Below, piece after piece: positions 1 to 7,050 of a stretch of 10,606 nt of DNA (position 1 is its first letter; each line of letters begins with the position of its first letter). The stretch is from assembly GCA_049965775.1 (NCBI GenBank), contig JBMFVX010000104.1:1-10606 (forward strand), given 5' to 3'. Both the position numbers and the translations under genes were made by a program. The DNA comes from JABEVB01 sp049965775 (lineage in GTDB: Bacteria; Planctomycetota; Phycisphaerae; WQYP01). Below the pieces are notes generated by a model. It did not search any database. It was given only the letters and a program-made list of their open reading frames with translations, and was not told the DNA's origin.

Positions 1-330
1 TATCAACTGCACCACCGCAAGCAGGCGATAGAGCAGCCAAAGCAACAGAGCATTCGACCATCCAGCGGCGGGCAAGGCCGCTTCCAAGCTATTGAGCGAT
101 ATGAGTGCCACTGCCGCCATGGCAGAGATCGCGATCGCGCCCATGATCACCATCACCAGGCAGTGCGCTTGCCAATGGGGCAGCGTGGCAAGCACTTGCA
201 ATCCCCACGACACGACCCATACCGCCGCAAACGTGCCAACAACCGCACCTTGCGCCAGTCGCAGCATCTGGACTTGGCTTGCATCGGCCAGATCATCACA
301 TCGGCAGGTCTGAATGTTGGGCTTGTGCAT
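1..330 (-). CDS. Partial membrane protein of unknown function (N-terminal 110 residues)
   Basis: An open minus-strand frame runs off the left edge of the window, so only the first 110 residues are visible. After a short polar N-terminus with a Cys-Arg-Cys motif (residues 9-11), hydrophobic stretches at about 27-50, 58-80 and 93-110 look like three membrane helices. I do not recognise the family. The ATG at 330 follows a GGTAGG six bases upstream, a weak ribosome-binding site. An in-frame ATG at 354, just after a stop codon, is the alternative and would add eight residues. The gene lies 64 bp downstream of the rhamnose isomerase on the same strand, so read-through is possible, but nothing visible links it to sugar metabolism. 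The sequence supports an integral membrane protein and no more specific call. Confidence 0.5.
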   Translation of the reverse strand, partial: MHKPNIQTCRCDDLADASQVQMLRLAQGAVVGTFAAVWVVSWGLQVLATLPHWQAHCLVMVIMGAIAISAMAAVALISLNSLEAALPAAGWSNALLLWLLYRLLAVVQLI

Positions 331-394
331 ATACAACCTACCATGGTTGAACATTTATCATAGCCAGACTCGCTGCACCATAGGCAGGATGACA

Positions 395-1576
395 CTAGGC
401 GTAGGCTCCGCCAGACTTCTTGCCATGTTTGGCAAGACGGTCTTTCGCCGCCTTAGCCTCGTATCCGCTCTGGCGATGAGCCGCCAGCGGGTCGGTCGGA
501 AGTCCGCGGCTGCTGCGCCATTCGGCCAGCAATGGCCGCACATCAGTTAAAAAGGCCCCGCGCAAAATATTTTCGCTCTGCACAAGGTCTTCTTTTTCTT
601 GTGAAGCGGCCAGGGCTTTGCGATCTACCAGGCATGCTTTGGCGTAAAGCTGCTGGGCCATGTCAACGGTTTGAATCATGGCTTCAATCTTCGGCTTGAG
701 GTTGTGGCTCTGATCAACCATGTAGGCGATCGGGGGCACCGAGCCGGTACGAAAACGATGATTTTCGATCTCGCAGAATATGCGGAATATCTGGTACGGA
801 TCTATCGAGCCTATGGTCAGGTCGTCGTCGGCGTATTTTCGATCGTTAAAATGAAAACCGCCCAGCATGTTTTCATCCAATAACCATGCGACAATCTGTT
901 CAATGTTAACGGCCTGATAGTGGTGGCCGGTGTCTACCAGCACTTTGGCCTGCGGACCCGCCGCTCGTGCCAGCAGCAGTGCCATACCCCAATCGGCGAT
1001 ATCGGTGGCATAAAATGCCGGCTCAAACGGCTTATATTCGACCAGCATGGTCATATCGGGGGGCAGCGCGGCGTGAAGAACCTTCAGCGATTCGGTAAAC
1101 CATCGCTTGCGGGCGACAATATCGCTTTGACCAGGGTAGTTGATACCATCGGCAAACCAGAGAGACAGCAGATTGCTGCCAACCTCTTTGCCAATGGCAA
1201 TTGAATCGAGCATGTGCTGCACCGCATGCTTGCGAATTGCCGACGACCGGTTGCCGGCGCTGCCCCACTTGTACTGCTGGTCTTGAAAGACATTGGGGTT
1301 GATGGAGCCGATGCGCACCCCGCTGCCGCGGGCCAGCTTTGCCACCTCCGCAGCCGCCTGGCCCGGCTTAAAATCCCATAGCACGTGCACTGCCACGGTG
1401 GGGCAACAGCCACAAAGCTTGTTGACGTGCCCGGCATCCGCGAGTTTTTCATCAACGGTGACGGCGGCGGCATCCTGGTTGAACTTGCCGAAACGCGTAC
1501 CGGTATCGGCAAACCCCCAGGATGGCAGTTCAATCATAAAGCCATTAAGCCGCGGGAAAACGATGTCGTGATTCAT
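395..1576 (-). CDS. rhaI: L-rhamnose isomerase, xylose-isomerase-like TIM-barrel type (RhaI, Pseudomonas stutzeri type)
   Basis: Predicted 393-residue cytoplasmic enzyme that interconverts L-rhamnose and L-rhamnulose, the first step of phosphorylating rhamnose catabolism; related enzymes also act on D-allose and other rare sugars. The metal site typical of this family is visible: Glu180 (LVEYKPFEP), Asp215 and His218 (VLVDTGHH), His242 (GGFHFND), Asp250 and Asp252, and Asp288 (MVDQSHN). These match the dinuclear-metal ligands I recall for the P. stutzeri enzyme with a constant offset of 39 residues. The missing 39 lie at the N-terminus, and an in-frame stop just upstream fixes the ATG at 1576. 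An AAGGAT sequence precedes it by about 10 bases. No rhamnulokinase or aldolase lies in the window. A closely related sugar isomerase specificity cannot be excluded. Confidence 0.9.
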   Translation of the reverse strand: MNHDIVFPRLNGFMIELPSWGFADTGTRFGKFNQDAAAVTVDEKLADAGHVNKLCGCCPTVAVHVLWDFKPGQAAAEVAKLARGSGVRIGSINPNVFQDQQYKWGSAGNRSSAIRKHAVQHMLDSIAIGKEVGSNLLSLWFADGINYPGQSDIVARKRWFTESLKVLHAALPPDMTMLVEYKPFEPAFYATDIADWGMALLLARAAGPQAKVLVDTGHHYQAVNIEQIVAWLLDENMLGGFHFNDRKYADDDLTIGSIDPYQIFRIFCEIENHRFRTGSVPPIAYMVDQSHNLKPKIEAMIQTVDMAQQLYAKACLVDRKALAASQEKEDLVQSENILRGAFLTDVRPLLAEWRSSRGLPTDPLAAHRQSGYEAKAAKDRLAKHGKKSGGAYA

Positions 1577-1766
1577 GGTGAAACTTATCCTTCATGCAAA
1601 GCCACTGATTTCACATCGGCCAACATAATAGCAGATTTTACCAACTGTGAGGAGCGTCGGAATTGCCCAAGTATCGGGACGCTTCAGGCTCGCAGAATGT
1701 ACCTGTGATTGGGCGTAAAGTGGCAAGGCGAAGGGCGATTCGTATCATTATAGGCCGATTAGCCCG

Positions 1767-3074
1767 TCACTTGGCAAACCGCCGCACAATAAGCGTGTCG
1801 TTTTGGCCGCCGAAACCAAAGCTGTTTGACATGGCAATATTGACCTTGGCCTTGCGGGCCTCGTTGGGCACATAATCGAGGTCGCATTCGGGGTCGGGCA
1901 CACTGTAATTGGCCGTAGGCGGCAATGCCTGATCGCGAATGGCCAGCACGCAGGTAATGGCTTCGACCGCACCGGCCGCTGCAATCAGGTGCCCCATCAT
2001 GCTTTTAATGCTGCTGATGGGTACGCTCTTGGCGCGCGAGCCGAATACGTGCTTGATGGCCAGCGTTTCGGTTGAGTCGTTTTCTTTGGTGCCGGTACCA
2101 TGGGCATTGATGTAGTCAATGTCATTGACCGACAAGTCGGCATCGCGCAGTGCCTCTTCAATGGCAACAACAGCACCGCGCCCCTCGGGGTGCTGGTCGG
2201 TAACGCGGTAGGCGTCAGCCGAGCTGCCATAACCGACGATCTCGGCCAAAATGGTCGCATTGCGGCGCACTGCGTGCTGCAACGATTCAAGAATAAGAAT
2301 GCCCGCCCCCTCGCCGAGGACAAACCCGCCGCGGGTGGCATCAAACGGGCGACAGGCACGGCGCGGATTGTCATTCATCGTTGACAGCGCTGTGAGCCTG
2401 TTAAACCCCGTCACCCCAAACGGATGAATCATCGAGTGCGCCCCACCTGAAATCATGATTTCCGCGTCACCCCGGCGAATAATTTGCGTCGCTTCACCCA
2501 GCGCCTGTGTGCTGGCAGCACAAGCTGTAAGGCAGTTCATGGCCGGGCCGCGAGCATTAAACTCCAAGCTCAAATGGGTGAGCGGCATGCACGGCTCCTG
2601 TTCAATTTCGCGAAGGGCGTTAAAGCGGTGCATCGCAGCCTTTGCCCATGGGCCGGCGGCGACAGTGCCTGTTGCCGGGTCCCACGCACCCAGAGTCACT
2701 TCGGTAAACGTTGCAAAATCGAGCGAGCCTTCTCCGCTGCCCAAATACATGCCAATACTGTAGGGGTCGAGCTTGGCATGGTCTGGCGTTCGTGGTGCGG
2801 GCAGCCCGGCTTGTTGCCACGCCTGCGTAGCTGCGCCCAAGACAAACCCGGTAGCGCGGCTGATTTCCTGATGCATGGCCGATTGGCGCAACTCCGCCGG
2901 AAGCTGGTAATCTTTAACTTCTGCGGCAAATGTTGTCGGAAATGTGCGCGCATCAAACAGGGTGATGGGAGCGATACCGCTTTCAGCGCGCAGCAGCCGT
3001 TGCCACACCTGTTCAATGTCGTGCCCTAGGGGGGTAACCCAACCCATTCCGGTTATGACTACTCGATTGGCCAT
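1767..3074 (-). CDS. Beta-ketoacyl-ACP synthase, FabF/KAS II family (catalytically complete)
   Basis: Predicted 435-residue thiolase-fold condensing enzyme that extends an acyl chain with malonyl-ACP. All active-site residues of the FabF class are present: nucleophile Cys185 (LTACAAS), His325 (AHGTGT), Lys357 and His362 (KSMMGH), plus the glycine-rich FGFGG loop at 420-424. It begins with the usual RVVITGMG strand. The start is placed at the ATG at 3074 because AAGGAA lies six bases upstream and the family N-terminus follows; a longer frame reaching 3134 would add 20 atypical residues. About 73 residues separate the LGSG motif from Cys185, against about 57 in E. coli FabF, so there is an insertion before the nucleophile. 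The gene follows a degenerate homologue by 60 bp, which suggests an operon and a heterodimer. It could serve primary fatty acid synthesis or a specialised lipid or polyketide pathway. Confidence 0.94.
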   Translation of the reverse strand: MANRVVITGMGWVTPLGHDIEQVWQRLLRAESGIAPITLFDARTFPTTFAAEVKDYQLPAELRQSAMHQEISRATGFVLGAATQAWQQAGLPAPRTPDHAKLDPYSIGMYLGSGEGSLDFATFTEVTLGAWDPATGTVAAGPWAKAAMHRFNALREIEQEPCMPLTHLSLEFNARGPAMNCLTACAASTQALGEATQIIRRGDAEIMISGGAHSMIHPFGVTGFNRLTALSTMNDNPRRACRPFDATRGGFVLGEGAGILILESLQHAVRRNATILAEIVGYGSSADAYRVTDQHPEGRGAVVAIEEALRDADLSVNDIDYINAHGTGTKENDSTETLAIKHVFGSRAKSVPISSIKSMMGHLIAAAGAVEAITCVLAIRDQALPPTANYSVPDPECDLDYVPNEARKAKVNIAMSNSFGFGGQNDTLIVRRFAK

Positions 3075-3134
3075 GAATATTTCCTTATCTGCAATCGTCG
3101 GCCAAGCAACGCGCTGCCGCCGATGCATTAACAT

Positions 3135-4475
3135 TTACTGCCATTTTCGCAACACCACCGCGCTATGCTGACCCGCCAGCGAACTTGCAAGCACCAGCAC
3201 ATTCTTCAACGGCATGGGTTGTTGCGTCGCCAGCATGCGCACGCCTGCAAGCGGCTGGTCGCTGCCTGCGACCGGCCAGAGCTTTTGCTCGTGCAGTGCC
3301 ATGGCGGCAGCCGCCAAATCTATGGCCTGCGCTCCGGCTGAACAATCGCCCAGGCCGCCGCACGCCGGCACCAGCAGAACGTCAGCCTGTTTTCCAAACA
3401 CACGGGTGATAGCAGCCACATCAGATTGATCATGCGCCGGCACGGAAGAACCGGGCGGCACAATGGCCTGCACCTCTGTAGAGGCTACGCCTGCATCACG
3501 CAAGGCTTTGGCGATGGCAAATGCGGCCGACTCGCCCGTGGGGTCGGGATCGTTTATCTTTCGCCCGCTGCAAGCCGCCGCCAATCCTGCAATTTCGCAA
3601 TAAATATGGGCATTTCTCTTTTGAGCGTGCTCCAGTTCTTCAATGACCAGCACGGCACCACCCTCGGCTACGACGGTGCCGGCGGCGCGGCGATCGTAGG
3701 GGCGGCATGCGCCTGCCGGGTTGGCGGTGTTGTTGACCCGGCCCAGAAGCGACCATCGCATGAGGCCCATGGGGTGAATCATGCTTTCGCAACCGCCGAT
3801 CAAAGCAATATCCGCCTGACCGCGCTGAATGGTGCGACAGGCCTCAGCAAGCGCCAGGCCGGCGGAAGCCTGCTCACAGGTAATGGTGTTGCTGGGGCCT
3901 TGCGTGTCGTGAATGATGCTTACATGACAGGCCAGCATGTTGGGCAGATATTTTAACAGCCAAAGCGGTGTGAGGTTGTCCATGCCGCTGGTTTTGGAGG
4001 GGTCTTCTGATTTTCCCCAGCGGGCCAGGCTCAGGGTGCCATCGGAGTTCCTGGCCTGAGCCAAGGCCTGACCAAGCTCGTTAAGATCGGCACATATCAA
4101 GCCGGCCCCGATGTTGCAACCCACCCGCCGAGGATCTACGACATGCCAATCAGGTCCTGGGGCCGAGCCGCCGCTTGCTTCCACAATGCCACGGGTTGCC
4201 AGGTGCGCATCGCGCACCGCGCCGTCTGCGGCCACAACGGCCAACTCTATGTCGCGAGCCATAATTTTTGTGGCTTTGCGATAGCTTTTGGGAACATAAT
4301 CGGTGGTTTTAAATGCCGGCACGGTTCCAGCAACCTGGCTCGGAAAGCCCGATGGATCGAACTGCGCGAGGGGAGCAATGCTGGAACGCCCCTCCAGCAA
4401 CCCCTGCCACAGATCTGAAAATTTAATGCCATGAGGCGAAACCGCCCCAAGCCCCGTAATAACCACTCGCCGCAT
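3135..4475 (-). CDS. Ketosynthase homologue lacking the catalytic histidines (chain-length-factor-like)
   Basis: Predicted 446-residue FabF-family protein, homologous to the adjacent ketosynthase: both share the RVVITG(M/L)G start and an SMIHP(F/M)G motif. The nucleophile position keeps a cysteine (Cys200, TITCEQAS). The HGTGT motif is replaced by PPGSS (340-344), KSxxGH by CGGLGD (372-377), and the C-terminal FGFGG loop has degenerated to SLAGQ. It is therefore unlikely to decarboxylate malonyl-ACP alone. It may be a non-catalytic partner, like the chain-length factors of type II polyketide and aryl polyene systems, although those I recall lack the cysteine. The start chosen is the ATG at 4475, with AGGA five bases upstream; the ATG at 4487 has no visible ribosome-binding site. 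It is first in the pair and about 270 bp from the next gene upstream, so a promoter probably lies just before it. Confidence 0.9.
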   Translation of the reverse strand: MRRVVITGLGAVSPHGIKFSDLWQGLLEGRSSIAPLAQFDPSGFPSQVAGTVPAFKTTDYVPKSYRKATKIMARDIELAVVAADGAVRDAHLATRGIVEASGGSAPGPDWHVVDPRRVGCNIGAGLICADLNELGQALAQARNSDGTLSLARWGKSEDPSKTSGMDNLTPLWLLKYLPNMLACHVSIIHDTQGPSNTITCEQASAGLALAEACRTIQRGQADIALIGGCESMIHPMGLMRWSLLGRVNNTANPAGACRPYDRRAAGTVVAEGGAVLVIEELEHAQKRNAHIYCEIAGLAAACSGRKINDPDPTGESAAFAIAKALRDAGVASTEVQAIVPPGSSVPAHDQSDVAAITRVFGKQADVLLVPACGGLGDCSAGAQAIDLAAAAMALHEQKLWPVAGSDQPLAGVRMLATQQPMPLKNVLVLASSLAGQHSAVVLRKWQ

Positions 4476-4521
4476 GAAAATCCTCATTTATGTTGCTGCA
4501 GCCCATCAGCGCAGGAAAAGT

Positions 4522-4550
4522 ATTCTACTAGCCCGCAACCGACAAACCAA
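4522..4550 (-). promoter_or_regulatory. Candidate sigma70-type promoter for the ketosynthase pair
   Basis: On the minus strand a TTGGTT (4545-4550) is followed after 17 bases by TAGAAT (4522-4527). The -10 element matches TATAAT at five of six positions; the -35 is weak, matching three of six. Transcription would begin near 4515, about 40 bases before the ketosynthase start codon, within the 267-280 bp gap after the carbonic anhydrase gene. Spacing and position are good but the -35 is poor. I see nothing else in this gap apart from short unconvincing open frames. Confidence 0.3.
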
Positions 4551-4754
4551 CCAGAACCGGGGCCGTTTTGCCGCGAGGCAACCGTGCCCACACCTGGTGC
4601 CATTGGGCAATGCGCGTTGCAGGCGTGGCGACCCACCGGTCAACGCATTGAGCTTCAGCGAAATATGCGGGTTAAGCGAATAACCAAGCAACCAATCAGT
4701 TGCGAGGCTTTTACGTTGCTATTGCAGTTCGCCATGCGCACCATGGGCGATGCT

Positions 4755-5333
4755 TTATACGGCACCACCTGCGGCTTTATAGCCATCCACAACCACGTCA
4801 AGTTGGCCTGTTTCCGGGTGGATAATAAGCCCATGCACCGGCAGCTTTTGGGGCAGCAACGGATGCGTCCGAATCATTTCAACACTCTGTTGAACTCCAT
4901 CCTGCACCTGATCAAACCCGACGAGCCATCGCTCAAGTTCGATGCCGGCATGCTTAAGCATGGTAATGGTGTCGGGCGATACGCCTGCCGCCAGGGCCTT
5001 GTCAAGAATGTCGCGGCATGAAAGTCCCGTCATGCCGCAGTCATGATGCCCCACCACCGCAATTTCGTGAACATCTAAACTGTACACGGCGACCAAAATA
5101 CTTCGCATGACGCTTCCAAACGGATGCGTCACCAGAGCGCCAGCGTTTTTTATTATTTTTACATCCCCATTGCGAAAATCCATGGCACGGGGCAGCAGTT
5201 CCACCAATCGCGTGTCCATGCAGGTAAGAATGAGCAGCTTTTTATTCGGCAGCGCGTTGGTAAGAAACGGCTCGTAGGCCTTTTCGGCCACAAACCGCTT
5301 GTTAAAATTGAGAATCCCGTCGAGCAAACTCAT
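4755..5333 (-). CDS. Beta-class carbonic anhydrase (YtiB-like)
   Basis: Predicted 192-residue zinc enzyme that interconverts CO2 and bicarbonate in the cytoplasm, supplying bicarbonate to carboxylases (including acetyl-CoA carboxylase) and buffering pH. The zinc ligands and catalytic dyad of the beta class are clear: Cys38-x-Asp40-x-Arg42 (TCMDTR) and His96-x-x-Cys99 (GHHDCGM), with the conserved KNAGA at 62-66 between them. Length and motif spacing resemble the short YtiB-type members found in Bacillus. The start is the only in-frame ATG before a stop. No good ribosome-binding site is visible upstream, and there is no signal peptide. The gene sits 194 bp downstream of the phosphoesterase and 280 bp upstream of the ketosynthase pair, so it is probably transcribed alone. 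Confidence 0.95.
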   Translation of the reverse strand: MSLLDGILNFNKRFVAEKAYEPFLTNALPNKKLLILTCMDTRLVELLPRAMDFRNGDVKIIKNAGALVTHPFGSVMRSILVAVYSLDVHEIAVVGHHDCGMTGLSCRDILDKALAAGVSPDTITMLKHAGIELERWLVGFDQVQDGVQQSVEMIRTHPLLPQKLPVHGLIIHPETGQLDVVVDGYKAAGGAV

Positions 5334-5527
5334 GAATTGATGGTCGCACAGGCGGGCTATAATGGCAAGCGAACGGCTCTACTCATTGCGACGAAATTAC
5401 TTTTTGGTATCCGCAAGATAGCAGGCCGCCAGTCATTAGGCTGCCGACATACTGCGTGGGCGACGTACATAAACCCACTCGCCGTAGAGAAGCTATGCCG
5501 TCTGGCAATCACAGCAATAGGTATTTT

Positions 5528-6304
5528 CTACTCGGTGGCTGAGGCAATTACAGGCCCGCGCACCAGGGTAATCACCATCATCTGCGGCGGGCAAAACATC
5601 CGTACGCGAAGCGCCGCTTTGCCCATGCCGCGACTGACCACCAGCCAGGTGCTGTCCACCCGGTTAACACCCGCACACATTTCACGCGGTAAAGAATCAT
5701 GGCGGATAATCGGCCGGCCATCGGGATAGCATATCTGCCCACCATGGGTATGCCCCGCCAAACAAACGTCCACCCGCGCGGCTGCGGCCGCGTGCACCAA
5801 ATCCGGGTAATGCAGGAGCATAATTTTACAGTCATCCGCATGTACATTGCGCAGCGCAGCAGGAATGTCGGTATCAATGCGCCGATGTTGTGCGATACCA
5901 ACCAGGGCCAGCCGTTCACCACCGCGTTTGAGGATTACAGCTTCGTTGCACAACTGCCGCAGGCCAAACTGTGCCAGAGCGGGGCCAAGCTCCGGAGAGT
6001 CGTGGTTGCCCAAAATAAAGTAAATGCCCAGCTCGGGGCTTATGCCTTCAAGTAACCGCAGTACATTGGGGAGTGTTTGCCGCCACAGCCATGCTCTGTG
6101 GGCCAAATCACCAGTTATAACCAGCAAATCGCACTTCAACCGCGTCAGAGCGAGTTTCCAGTCGGAAAGGCGGCTATTCCAGTAGGTAAGATGCAGATCA
6201 GACAAATGCACAATGCGCATGCCATCAAAAGCCCCCGGCAGTCGAGGCACCGGCAATTCTATTTCATCAAGAATTGGCGAACGACCAGGTTTGGAACGCA
6301 TCAT
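5528..6304 (-). CDS. Calcineurin-like metallophosphoesterase (YkuE/YaeI-type)
   Basis: Predicted 258-residue metal-dependent phosphoesterase. The five family signatures appear in order: Asp36-x-His38 (LSDLHL), Gly65-Asp66 (TGDLAHR), Asn100-His101 (GNHD), His165 (LLHYPD) and Gly184-His185-x-His187 (GHTHGGQ). These residues bind two metal ions. The arrangement fits the YkuE/YaeI group, whose members have been linked to lipid or UDP-sugar pyrophosphate hydrolysis, but many have no known substrate. Those relatives usually carry an N-terminal membrane helix or Tat signal; here none is visible, so the enzyme looks cytoplasmic. The start is taken as the ATG at 6304, with a weak GAGAG five bases upstream. 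An ATG directly follows at 6301, and a TTG at 6358 would add 18 residues. The substrate cannot be told from sequence. Confidence 0.92.
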   Translation of the reverse strand: MMRSKPGRSPILDEIELPVPRLPGAFDGMRIVHLSDLHLTYWNSRLSDWKLALTRLKCDLLVITGDLAHRAWLWRQTLPNVLRLLEGISPELGIYFILGNHDSPELGPALAQFGLRQLCNEAVILKRGGERLALVGIAQHRRIDTDIPAALRNVHADDCKIMLLHYPDLVHAAAAARVDVCLAGHTHGGQICYPDGRPIIRHDSLPREMCAGVNRVDSTWLVVSRGMGKAALRVRMFCPPQMMVITLVRGPVIASATE

Positions 6305-6732
6305 AATGACTCTCTGGAGGGCCGGCAGTGTCTGCTGCGGTGGCGAGTGCTTTGTCAAAAGTCTCTGTCACGCGGCACGTGCAGGCAGAGGCGTAGCGTT
6401 TACGCATCACAACGAATTCGATCATAGCCGGATTTATGGGATGGTATCAAATGACAATACGCGGCGCGGCGTGCAATCGGGGATTGAGCCGCAAGCTGAA
6501 CGGGGAGCCGTTGGTGGAGGGGGCGACCGGGCAGGCTGGAACTGCCCATCGTGGCCTTCTACCAGACGTGCTACCTCAACCGACTGGAAACCGATCGAAC
6601 GATCTGTTTTACTAGAACTCATGAGGACGACCTTCGATACAGGCGGTACTTTTCGCCACTGGAACATCCACAGGCAACTCAACGCATTTTGAGGCATCCT
6701 AGCTTTTTTTACCTCTTATGACTGTAGCCAAC

Positions 6733-6902
6733 TCTGCGGCAAAAATCGCCGCGCAGCGCCCCAAAACCAAAAAACTCTGCGTACATCTGCGTCATCTGCG
6801 GTTAGCCCCGTCGCCCAGCACCCCGTAAAAATCTCTGCGGCCCTCGGTCTTGAGCCATGGATGGCGAAATCTCCCGGCGCTGGCCGGGACAGGCCTCTGC
6901 GG
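6733..6902. repeat. Cluster of six TCTGCG repeats
   Basis: The hexamer TCTGCG occurs at 6733, 6776, 6786, 6795, 6834 and 6896, and four of the six copies read TCTGCGG. The middle three form a short quasi-tandem run with a 9-10 base period (6776-6801). A hexamer is expected by chance about once per 4 kb on one strand, so six in 170 bp is a real enrichment. From memory, similar strings mixing TCTGCGT and TCTGCGG occur as dispersed intergenic repeats in some Planctomycetota and Verrucomicrobiota genomes. That link is not verified here and no function is known to me. Confidence 0.6.
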
Positions 6903-6951
6903 TAAGGAACCGCCAATCGGGATACTTTTTAACATCTCCATCTACTCTCTC

Positions 6952-6997
6952 GCCACCCACCGGCACGCCAATGCAAACGCAAACGCGCCGGGGTGGC
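6952..6997 (+). promoter_or_regulatory. Strong hairpin in the leader of the zinc-ribbon gene
   Basis: The arms GCCACCCACCGGC (6952-6964) and GCCGGGGTGGC (6987-6997) can form 11 G/C-rich base pairs with a two-base bulge and a 22-base loop. The structure ends 53 bases before the zinc-ribbon start codon. Part of the left arm, CCACCGG (6957-6963), can instead pair perfectly with CCGGTGG at 7010-7016, so two mutually exclusive folds exist. A small GGCA-CGAA-TGCC hairpin (6995-7006) also overlaps. There is no T tract, so a simple terminator is unlikely. Confidence 0.35.
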
Positions 6998-7050
6998 ACG
7001 AATGCCCTTCCGGTGGTACGATTCATGTTTTGGAATTGCGAGGTATCGAG

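Larger units (their letters stand above)
6305..7050. other. Divergent intergenic region with repeats, a hairpin and no convincing gene
   Basis: This gap of about 750 bp lies between the leftward phosphoesterase and the rightward zinc-ribbon gene and should contain promoters for both. It holds the TCTGCG repeat cluster (6733-6902), a strong hairpin (6952-6997) and a smaller perfect one, GGGCAG/CTGCCC at 6529-6534 and 6542-6547 with a seven-base loop and no T tract. Two overlapping plus-strand frames between 6451 and 6721 could be a decayed gene but match nothing I know. I could not pick out a firm promoter or terminator, and no tRNA or other classical RNA gene is visible. Confidence 0.6.

Noticed and set aside
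1747..1752. Perfect TATAAT on the minus strand, 170 bp before the rhamnose isomerase
   Set aside because: No acceptable -35 element at 16-18 bases, and another -10-like TATTAT lies closer to the gene (1625-1630), also without a good -35; the promoter remains undecided.
2484..3029. Long plus-strand open frame opposite the active ketosynthase
   Set aside because: It lies wholly antisense to a gene with complete motifs and its translation resembles no family; such shadow frames are common in GC-rich coding DNA.
3426..3956. 176-codon plus-strand frame opposite the second ketosynthase
   Set aside because: Antisense shadow of a clear FabF-family gene; no recognisable domain or ribosome-binding site.
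5358..5363. TATAAT on the plus strand upstream of the carbonic anhydrase
   Set aside because: It points away from the gene, has only a TTGATG 15 bases upstream, and no plus-strand gene follows.
5456..5483. Overlapping short inverted repeats (GTGGG/CCCAC and GGCGA/TCGCC) in the gap after the phosphoesterase
   Set aside because: Only five base pairs each and no T tract, so not a convincing terminator.
5124..5729. 201-codon plus-strand frame spanning the end of the phosphoesterase and the start of the carbonic anhydrase
   Set aside because: It overlaps two well-supported minus-strand genes and has no recognisable domain.
6434..6697. 87-codon minus-strand frame in the divergent intergenic region
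   Set aside because: Low-complexity, proline- and serine-rich translation with no family resemblance, competing with open frames on the other strand.
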